From Candidatus Latescibacterota bacterium (GTDB taxonomy: Bacteria > Latescibacterota > Latescibacteria > Latescibacterales > Latescibacteraceae): a stretch of 9,422 nt of DNA. A model generated the notes under the pieces. That model saw only the letters and a list, made by a program, of their open reading frames with translations. It did not search any database and was not told the DNA's origin. Below, one piece after another: positions 1 through 5,546 of this stretch (position 1 is the first letter of the stretch; the number at the start of each line of letters is the position of its first letter). Where the stretch lies: the NCBI GenBank assembly GCA_018656855.1, contig JABHYP010000791.1, positions 1-9,422 on the forward strand. The letters are read 5' to 3'. The position numbers and the translations under genes were made by a program.

Positions 1-310
1 ATGCCGGATAGTGTCCGATTTCACATGCGGGACATTTCCCGCACCAGATTATCGGATCGACCGCAACACGGTCTCCCGGATTAAATCCGGTTACATTGTT
101 ACCGATCTCCGCAATCGTACCTACAAATTCGTGACCCGGAACAAGCGGTAATTTGGTGCGCGGATGAAACTCACCGTTAAAGATATGCTGATCGGTTCCA
201 CAGATACTTGCAAAGGAAACTTTAACAAGCACCTCGGAATCACCAATTTCAGGTTCAGGTATATCCTGCCATTGAATTTTTTTATATTCAGTCAATACAG
301 CAGCTTTCAT
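1..310 (-). CDS. Zinc-dependent medium-chain alcohol dehydrogenase, N-terminal part (runs off the left edge)
   Basis: This is the first 103 codons of a GroES-like MDR dehydrogenase, which would oxidise an alcohol or polyol, or reduce the matching ketone, with NAD(P). Visible signatures are the catalytic zinc region with Cys37 in CGTD, then GHEF with His60 and Glu61, then a GDRV turn at about 79-82. The structural-zinc loop has Cys90, Cys93 and Cys96. The first base of codon 104 is T, which is compatible with the expected fourth Cys. The cofactor-binding half lies outside the window. The ATG at 308-310 has GAGG ten bases upstream. It follows kduI by 85 bp on the same strand, so a role in uronate or polyol metabolism is plausible, but substrate cannot be read from this fragment. 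It may belong to the threonine or sorbitol dehydrogenase-like branch. Confidence 0.9.
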   Translation of the reverse strand, partial: MKAAVLTEYKKIQWQDIPEPEIGDSEVLVKVSFASICGTDQHIFNGEFHPRTKLPLVPGHEFVGTIAEIGNNVTGFNPGDRVAVDPIIWCGKCPACEIGHYPA

Positions 311-350
311 AATTATAAATCCTCGCTTTTATACTTTTTAATCCGGTATG

Positions 351-364
351 TTATAACGTTATAA
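351..364. promoter_or_regulatory. Perfect 14-bp palindrome, candidate operator between kduI and the dehydrogenase gene
   Basis: TTATAACGTTATAA is a perfect palindrome centred on CG. It lies 41-54 bp upstream of the dehydrogenase ATG and just after the kduI stop. Symmetric sites with a central CG are typical of LacI-family regulators, which often control sugar and uronate genes, but no regulator is visible here. Perfect 14-bp palindromes arise by chance about once per 10-20 kb, more often in AT-rich DNA, so the position is the main argument. Confidence 0.35.
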
Positions 365-395
365 ACACCCAATATCGTAATAATTTTTCTGTCGG

Positions 396-1226
396 TCACC
401 TTAAATCCTTAACGGCTATATGGTCCATGTCACCGAAATCCTGGTTTTCGCCACCCATCGCCCAGATGAAACTGTAATTTGTGGTTCCTGCGCCCGAATG
501 AATTGACCAGCTTGGAGAAATAACAGCCTGGCCATTTTTCACCACGATATGACGTGTCTCGTCCGGTTTGCCTATAAATTTGAACATCGAAGCGTCATCA
601 TCAAGATCGAAATACATGTATATTTCCGACCTGCGTTCGTGTGTATGAGCCGGCATGGTATTCCAGACACTGCCCTCTTCCATCAGCGTGCACCCCATAA
701 CGAGCTGGCAGCTTTTCACTCCGCCGGGATGAACATACTTGTAAATTGTTCTCTCATTACATTCTTTGCTGCTGCCAAGTTTGACCGGTTCGGCAGCTTG
801 GATGGTGATATGAGTTGTCGGGTATGACATGTGTGCGGGATAACTAAGAATATAGAATTTTGCCGGATTATCAGCTTTAGCACTTTTAAATTCGATATCT
901 TTGCTGCCACGGCCGATGTAAAGAGCCTCAAATTTAACAAGGCTGTACGTTTCACTGTCAACGGTTATAGAGCCATCGCCGCCGATGTTAATCACGCCTA
1001 TCTCGCGCCGCTGTGCGAAGTATTCAGCTTTCAGTTCTTCTCCGGCTACAAGTTTCAATCCGCCGCCAGTCGGTGTCGCGGAACCGATGATAGCCCTGTC
1101 AACATCGGAATAAAGCAGAGTTATCTCTCCCGGTTTGAAAAGATTGTCCACCAGCATTTCTTTTCTGAGTTCAGATGTGTTCATTCTTTCGAAACGAATC
1201 GGATCAGGCACATAACGTACTTCCAT
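396..1226 (-). CDS. kduI: 5-keto-4-deoxyuronate isomerase (4-deoxy-L-threo-5-hexosulose-uronate ketol-isomerase)
   Basis: KduI converts 5-keto-4-deoxyuronate, formed from unsaturated uronates released by pectin, glycosaminoglycan or similar lyases, to 2,5-diketo-3-deoxygluconate. It is a cytoplasmic cupin-fold zinc enzyme. The 276 residues match the E. coli length of 278 and align end to end from memory. The zinc ligands are all present: His194 and His196 in AHTHERR, Glu201, and His243 in the SPSWSIHSG stretch. The C-terminal block DMDHIAVKDLR is nearly identical to the E. coli ending. The ATG has a strong AAGGAG seven bases upstream. The usual partner, the short-chain dehydrogenase KduD, is not seen. 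Downstream on the same strand is a zinc dehydrogenase of a different family. Identification is firm; the pathway role rests on family knowledge. Confidence 0.96.
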   Translation of the reverse strand: MEVRYVPDPIRFERMNTSELRKEMLVDNLFKPGEITLLYSDVDRAIIGSATPTGGGLKLVAGEELKAEYFAQRREIGVINIGGDGSITVDSETYSLVKFEALYIGRGSKDIEFKSAKADNPAKFYILSYPAHMSYPTTHITIQAAEPVKLGSSKECNERTIYKYVHPGGVKSCQLVMGCTLMEEGSVWNTMPAHTHERRSEIYMYFDLDDDASMFKFIGKPDETRHIVVKNGQAVISPSWSIHSGAGTTNYSFIWAMGGENQDFGDMDHIAVKDLR

Positions 1227-1271
1227 GTTGTTTCTCCTTTGAGATGTAAAATATTGCTATTTTATTTCGAA

Positions 1272-1299
1272 AATATAGGTTAAAAGTTTCATGTTGCAA
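1272..1299 (-). promoter_or_regulatory. Possible sigma-70-like promoter for kduI
   Basis: On the minus strand, TTGCAA (1294-1299) and TATATT (1272-1277) are separated by 16 bp, with matches of 4/6 and 5/6 to the -35 and -10 consensus. The implied start near 1265 would give a leader of about 40 bases containing the AAGGAG site. The surrounding DNA is very AT-rich, so chance matches are expected. Confidence 0.3.
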
Positions 1300-1300
1300 G

Positions 1301-1333
1301 TTCAAAGTTTAAGATTTTTTAAATTCAAAGTTT
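1301..1333. repeat. Short direct repeat TTCAAAGTTT, two copies
   Basis: TTCAAAGTTT occurs at 1301-1310 and 1324-1333, 23 bp apart, and is followed by a T-rich run. The second copy begins the phrase AAATTC followed by a T tract, which recurs in the spacers near 2866 and near 8260 on the other strand. I see no gene here. Confidence 0.5.
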
Positions 1334-1369
1334 TTTCTTTTGTCGCAAAAGATAATTGGTCGCCGTGTA

Positions 1370-1393
1370 GGGGTAATCCTATGTGATTACCCC
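1370..1393. repeat. Perfect hairpin, 9-bp arms with 6-base loop
   Basis: GGGGTAATC (1370-1378) and GATTACCCC (1385-1393) form a perfect inverted repeat around CTATGT. Neither strand shows a T-run after the stem, so it is not a standard intrinsic terminator. It resembles the short GTAGGGG-type palindromic elements scattered in many environmental bacterial genomes; that comparison is from memory. Confidence 0.7.
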
Positions 1394-1404
1394 AAATATT
1401 TGAA

Positions 1405-1529
1405 CCAGGATTCCCGGGATTAGAAGGATTATTATGATTGAATAAAATCCGGAAAATCCAACAAATTGTCAAAATTCAGAATAATATTTCAAGATTCCTT
1501 ACCGAATTCCCGCGAAGCGGCAATCCTGG
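1405..1529. repeat. Composite intergenic repeat with 9-bp-periodic GGATT/AATCC arms, bounded by CCAGGATT inverted repeats
   Basis: GGATT starts at 1408, 1417 and 1426, and TGATT follows at 1435, so the word repeats every 9 bp. AATCC then occurs at 1446 and 1455, again 9 bp apart. The pairs 1426-1430/1446-1450 and 1417-1421/1455-1459 form a regular imperfect hairpin with a symmetric 4x4 internal loop. The outer edges CCAGGATT (1405-1412) and AATCCTGG (1522-1529) are inverted copies; allowing one mismatch, the match extends to CCAGGATTnCCG. No coding potential is visible. This looks like a REP or miniature palindromic element. Confidence 0.65.
1506..1524. repeat. REP-like GC-rich hairpin inside the composite repeat
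   Basis: ATTCCCGC, loop GAA, GCGGCAAT pairs along eight positions with one C-C mismatch; the core CCGC/GCGG (1510-1513/1517-1520) is perfect. It forms the right part of the composite repeat and resembles the ATTCCCGC...GCGGGAAT type of extragenic palindrome known in diverse bacteria. No T-run follows it on either strand. Confidence 0.6.
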
Positions 1530-1599
1530 ATCATAAATCGATAACAAATGAATACGAATCTAATAAATTAATATAATACATTGGAATAAATTAACCTTC

Positions 1600-1656
1600 A
1601 CTTTCTATCTTCTACCTTTGTGCTTCTTCTACCTTATCCCTTTTGCCTCTTGCATG
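1600..1656. repeat. Pyrimidine-rich word-like repeat tract, copy 1
   Basis: This is a run of C/T words interrupted by short purines, just downstream of the glycosyltransferase stop. It shares CTTTTGCCT (1640-1648) with the spacer near 2898, and CTTATCCCTT (1633-1642) and CTTTGTGC (1616-1623) with the minus strand of the spacer near 8165-8186. With the elements from 1301 to 1529, it accounts for what I can see in the ~455 bp spacer; the remaining parts are plain AT-rich DNA. Confidence 0.55.
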
Positions 1657-1681
1657 TTTGAAAGCAGTAAACTATACGCTT

Positions 1682-2842
1682 TTAAGCATATTCACGCAAT
1701 ACGGCATTATACACATCCAGTATTTTTCCGGCCACGACCCCATACGAAAAACGTGATCGCGCCGATTCGGCAAGCGATTCGGAACTCATTATCCCCTCTC
1801 CATCAAGGACTATTAGAATCGCGTGCGCCAGAGATTCCGGATCCCTTGGTGGAACAAGAATACCCATTCCTTCCAGGACAATGTCTTCCGGTCCTCCGGA
1901 CATGGTCGCAACAACCGGCCTTCCGCAAGCAAGCGCCTCTGCAGCCACGAGGCCAAATCCTTCCCTGATGCTCGGAAGAACGAGCAGATCCGAAGCGCGT
2001 ATCCATGCCGGAATCTCCTCATGGGGCATTCTTTCCACTATCCTGACAGCATGGCTGACACCTGCGCTGTCGATGTGTTTTTTATAACGATTCCGGTCAG
2101 AACTGTCCGGCCTGGCGCCCAGAAGTATGAGTTCACAGTCCGGTTTTTTCTCAAGTACCGCAGGCATAGCCTGAATAAGATACTCAATACCTTTAACCTC
2201 AAAAAAATTACCGGCAAACAAGATGCGATTACGGCGGGGTTAAAGGCCGAGAAGCTCCGAATTTTGCTCCTTATCGCCGGGAGTAAGAAATGACAAATCG
2301 ATACCGTTGGGAATCACAACCGTTTTTGTAGTCACACCAAGCACTCTAAGGATTTTTGTGAGATAACTGCTGACACAGATAATTCTTTGAGCCGAATTCA
2401 ATGCTTTCACTATGCCGGGTTTCAGGGCGGATTTCATTGCAAACAGGTGCAGGCCGCTTCCGTGAGCGGTAATTATAACAGGAAACCTGCCGCCGAATGC
2501 TTTTACTGCCGCTCCCCCCTCAGGAAAAGCATTATGTGCATGTATAATATCACATCCTTTAAAAAAGGACCTGTCGGCAAGGCGAAGAGTGGCTGCCATG
2601 CTCGATGGATAGAGACGCTGCATAAACCACCTGGGAAAACCAAGCGCAAAGGGCCTTAACACCGGATATTTTTGATGTGCGTCATTCGAACGGCTTTCGC
2701 CAAACCAGTAGTGGTTCGCGATTGGAGCTATCAATCTCACCTCACAGTGACCGGCGAGACTGTCAAGCTCCTCTTTTACGAATATACCTGCAGTTGGATT
2801 GCGCTTTGTTGGAAACACTGTCGATATCACGCCTATTCTCAC
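1682..2842 (-). pseudogene. GT4 family glycosyltransferase broken by one in-frame TAA
   Basis: Intact, it would be a 385-residue GT-B glycosyltransferase, the usual size for family GT4, adding a sugar to a lipid-linked exopolysaccharide unit on the cytoplasmic side of the inner membrane. The N-terminal acceptor half shows MRIGVIST-like residues at the start, IIHAHN at 99-104, CVSS at 156-159 and PNGID at 178-182. The C-terminal donor half shows LFAGNFFEVKG near 207 and the E-x7-E pair at Glu294 and Glu302. Codon 201 (2240-2242) is TAA; the same frame continues on both sides as LLGL, stop, PRRNRILFAG, so there is no frameshift. GTG at 2840-2842 is preferred over TTG at 2846-2848 because GAGGA lies six bases before it. 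A TTG at 2219-2221 could in theory restart the second half, but it has no ribosome site. It could be a sequencing error; TAA ends neighbouring genes normally, which argues against recoding. Confidence 0.88.
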
Positions 2843-2848
2843 ATTCAA

Positions 2849-2853
2849 TCCTC
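2849..2853 (-). promoter_or_regulatory. Ribosome binding site deciding the glycosyltransferase start
   Basis: GAGGA on the minus strand lies six bases before GTG at 2842 but directly abuts the TTG at 2848. Normal spacing therefore favours the GTG, giving a protein that begins M-R-I-G-V-I. Confidence 0.65.
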
Positions 2854-2861
2854 GAAAATAT

Positions 2862-2934
2862 ATTCTAAATTCCAGATTCTAGATTTTTTCCTTTTCTCTT
2901 TTGCCTTATGCCTTGCTACTTTGCCCCTTATAAA
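2862..2934. repeat. Pyrimidine-rich word-like repeat tract, copy 2
   Basis: The 120 bp between the flippase stop and the glycosyltransferase start holds AAATTC, then TCCAGATTCTAGATT, a T tract, and the words CTTTTGCCT, TATGCCTTGC and TTTGCCCC. The same order, AAATTC plus AT-rich words followed by C/T words, recurs in the other two copies. It interrupts an otherwise tightly packed operon. Confidence 0.55.
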
Positions 2935-2962
2935 CATTTCATTCGTTATATCGAATCAGACA

Positions 2963-4276
2963 TTATCCCCGGAAAACATTCTTGTTTATTCGCGATATTA
3001 CATGCTTGACATCCGAAAGGCGAGGAACCAAAACTTCGGTTAACTTAAAATCCGAATCTTTTACGAACCATGCGACCTGATACATAAACCACACCACACT
3101 CATCAGTGAAAATGACAGAGTCGCCCCGCTTACTCCTATCTCAGGTACAAGAGCAATATTCAGTCCCAGCCCCAACAATGCGGCAATAAAAGGGGCACAA
3201 ATTATTTTCAACGGATAGGTATGCCCCCAATAATAATTGTTAATAACACTTCCTGCATTCACGGCGATTATTCCCGGCAGCATGAGCAATAAAGGGTTAT
3301 AAGCAGCCATATACCTGGAACTTGAAATAATTAAAATTAGAGTTTTTCCGATAAGAGCGCAAAAAACTGCGAATCCAACTGATACAAGAATAATATTGCG
3401 TGTAACCAGCATGGTCATTCTATAGCCGGTACTATCGTCCCGTTGAACGATATGCGAATAGAGCACGGTTCCCGCTACATCCGCACCTCTCTGAAACAGG
3501 GCAAACACCCTGAAGCTTACCGAAAACATCGCCACCATAATCCATCCTTCTTCACTGGAACCGGTTAACGGTTTGATGGAAAACACATGGATGTTTGTCA
3601 TTAGAAACATTCCCAAAACAGCTATCCACGCTCTTACGCCGATTTTCCCGGACATACGGAATACATTAAAAGAAGGACGAAAAGTATGTCCATTAGTAAT
3701 AATACTCGTAATGAACGCCCACAGAGCACTCACAACCGAAGTAATTACCAATGCTGCAACAACAAAATTAAGTCCAAATCTGAAAATGACAAGAAAAATA
3801 ATATCGAGAATGAGAAACAGTGATACCCACAGAACAAAAGTAAGACCATAAAAGAACATCCTGTGATTAACCAGGAGAAGGGATTGCCAGTTATTACGTG
3901 CAATAAGGGCTATGCCTGTGATAAATATTACAGGAAGGTAGCGTGAGGGAAATCCTAAAACATTTCCTTCGAATACCGGGGGAATCAGCGAGAGAGAAAA
4001 CAGCAGTACCAGTCCGAGTGTAACGCTGTACCAGAACCCGTTAGCGGATAAAACAGGTATGATATGCTTGTCATTTCCTGCGATGTTCATGCTCGAGAGG
4101 CGCAGCCAGTCACCCATAAACAAAGCAAGAAAAAGTGATGAGCGCATAACAAGGAAAAAGACACCGTTATCAGCTTCATCAAGGAATAAGTAAATAAGTT
4201 TATTATTAATGAACGAGAGAACAAACACAACGATGTTTGCTCCCATCGCGATAGAGAAACCCCTGAGAAAACCCAT
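2963..4276 (-). CDS. Polysaccharide flippase, Wzx-like (MOP superfamily)
   Basis: This integral inner-membrane protein of 437 residues would flip lipid-linked oligosaccharide units to the periplasmic face. About twelve hydrophobic stretches are visible, near residues 10-32, 38-55, 78-99, 112-127, 140-165, 168-193, 213-232, 244-262, 291-316, 326-342, 354-375 and 383-403. The C-terminal part has the usual pattern of this family: YNPLLLMLPGIIAVNAGS, then a helix ending NIALVPEIGVSGA, where Asn373 and the G-x-x-G-A turn are typical. Length is normal for Wzx/RfbX-type proteins. The ATG lies 12 bases after the wzz-like stop without a clear ribosome site, so translation may be coupled to the upstream gene; the ATG at codon 11 is an alternative. 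The substrate cannot be read from sequence. I did not assign wzx because these proteins diverge widely. Confidence 0.9.
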   Translation of the reverse strand: MGFLRGFSIAMGANIVVFVLSFINNKLIYLFLDEADNGVFFLVMRSSLFLALFMGDWLRLSSMNIAGNDKHIIPVLSANGFWYSVTLGLVLLFSLSLIPPVFEGNVLGFPSRYLPVIFITGIALIARNNWQSLLLVNHRMFFYGLTFVLWVSLFLILDIIFLVIFRFGLNFVVAALVITSVVSALWAFITSIITNGHTFRPSFNVFRMSGKIGVRAWIAVLGMFLMTNIHVFSIKPLTGSSEEGWIMVAMFSVSFRVFALFQRGADVAGTVLYSHIVQRDDSTGYRMTMLVTRNIILVSVGFAVFCALIGKTLILIISSSRYMAAYNPLLLMLPGIIAVNAGSVINNYYWGHTYPLKIICAPFIAALLGLGLNIALVPEIGVSGATLSFSLMSVVWFMYQVAWFVKDSDFKLTEVLVPRLSDVKHVISRINKNVFRG

Positions 4277-4288
4277 AACGTTTTAGTA

Positions 4289-5467
4289 TTAATTGTTTAT
4301 GCGCAAGAAACGAACCATCTGCTCAACTTTCCGTCTGTTTTCCACGGTAAGCTCGGTAAGTCTGTTGAAGAATTCAATAATTAAAATGGTAACAATTGAG
4401 AAGAAAATGGAACCGGCGCCCGCAACAAGAACAATGAGTTTGCGTTTCGGGCGGAATTTCTGCTGCGGCGGTCGTGCACGATCGAGGAAGGTAATGGTAG
4501 ATGTAATGTTCACCTGTTCGATCCGGGATTCTTCGTAATGCTGTCTTAACAATTGTTCCAGCATACCGAGAATTTCAACACGCCGGGTCAATTTGGCATA
4601 CTGCAGGGTTAAATCAGGTGCTTCCTGTAAGGGTACAAACAGTGACTCTCTTCCCTCTCGGGAAGAACCGAACCGCATATTGTGCAGCATATCCTCACGG
4701 AATTTAATTGTGTTAAGAAGTCCACGAACAAGAGGATGCGAATCGGAGAAGGATTTGGATCTGTATTCTTTCAGGGTGTTCTCCTGCTGCATAAGCTCCA
4801 GTTCAAGTTCAGCGGATACCGAAATCGCCACACGCTGCTGCTGGTATGGTGAAATCGCTTTGGTTTTAAGCTGAAATTCCTTGAGTTCTGCCTCTGCCTG
4901 CCTGAGAGCCTCTTCATTTTCATGGATCTGCTGTTCAATGAAATCGGCGCGATCTTTTGCTTTACGCTGGTTAATCACCTGCTTAAGTGAATCGAGGGCG
5001 CCGACATACATATTGGCCATAGCCGCAGCTCTCAATGGAGTTTTTGCCTGAACCTCGACCTCAATTAATCCTTCTTTTGTAAGCGAAATTTCAGTTAATC
5101 TCTTTAGAATTGCACGGGCTTGATCACGATTTCTCACTCCATATTCTTTAACAAGATTGAACTTGTCAATAATAGAAATCATGACTGTTTCGCTCTTTAG
5201 GATTCCGATGGCAAGGTCTACCGGAGACCCTTTGGAGCCAAGTTGCAGTTTTGTAACCGGTAAAGATGAAAGCATATCGGAAAAACCGAAAGCCTGTTTC
5301 GTTTCCTGCGGAGGCAGCATGAGTGCGACGCTTTTGTAATACTTTGGAAGAATCAAGCTAAAAACCGCAGCAAGAATTGTTACAATAATAAAATTCCAGA
5401 AAATAAATTTCCGCGCTTTAGAAATGAGGAAGAAATAATCCATTAAATTAATATCTTTGCGCTCCAT
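4289..5467 (-). CDS. Wzz-like polysaccharide chain-length determinant (PCP family)
   Basis: This 392-residue inner-membrane polysaccharide co-polymerase would set chain length and couple polymerisation to the export channel. Order of parts: a short cytoplasmic N terminus, transmembrane helix near 21-40, the Wzz domain (about 41-160), a long charged periplasmic helical region likely to be coiled coil (about 165-240 and 285-315), the proline-rich segment ARPPQQKFRPKRK (331-343), and a second transmembrane helix at about 344-365 with an A-G-A-G-S small-residue motif. A 27-residue cytoplasmic tail follows. There is no Walker A/B tyrosine-kinase domain and no tyrosine cluster, so it is not a fused BY-kinase. 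The ATG has GGAG five bases upstream. It lies 79 bp after the Wza-like gene and 12 bp before the flippase gene. Confidence 0.92.
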   Translation of the reverse strand: MERKDINLMDYFFLISKARKFIFWNFIIVTILAAVFSLILPKYYKSVALMLPPQETKQAFGFSDMLSSLPVTKLQLGSKGSPVDLAIGILKSETVMISIIDKFNLVKEYGVRNRDQARAILKRLTEISLTKEGLIEVEVQAKTPLRAAAMANMYVGALDSLKQVINQRKAKDRADFIEQQIHENEEALRQAEAELKEFQLKTKAISPYQQQRVAISVSAELELELMQQENTLKEYRSKSFSDSHPLVRGLLNTIKFREDMLHNMRFGSSREGRESLFVPLQEAPDLTLQYAKLTRRVEILGMLEQLLRQHYEESRIEQVNITSTITFLDRARPPQQKFRPKRKLIVLVAGAGSIFFSIVTILIIEFFNRLTELTVENRRKVEQMVRFLRINN

Positions 5468-5546
5468 ATAGGCTCCGTATTACTTCTAAGGTTCAGGCCG
5501 GTACAATTATTTTATGTTTAATTCTTAATAATACAACAATATATTT

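Noticed and set aside
164..364. Plus-strand 66-residue frame
   Set aside because: It overlaps the well-supported dehydrogenase on the other strand and has no recognisable content.
549..1283. Plus-strand open frames across the kduI region
   Set aside because: They run opposite to a fully conserved kduI, have no family features and are shadows of its codon pattern.
1370..1393. Intrinsic terminator for the glycosyltransferase gene
   Set aside because: The stem is not followed by a T-run in the minus-strand direction and is about 290 bp past the stop.
1301..1656. CRISPR-like array in the repeat-rich spacer
   Set aside because: The repeats are short words with 9-bp phase or irregular spacing; there are no identical 24-40 bp repeats with unique spacers and no cas genes.
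1682..2221. A separate 179-residue glycosyltransferase gene starting at TTG 2219-2221
   Set aside because: It is the C-terminal half of the same protein in the same frame as the upstream half; the TTG has no ribosome site and lies inside the conserved LFAGN strand.
2549..2563. Hairpin TCCTTT-AAA-AAAGGA inside the glycosyltransferase gene
   Set aside because: It is short, lies within conserved coding sequence and is explained by codon content.
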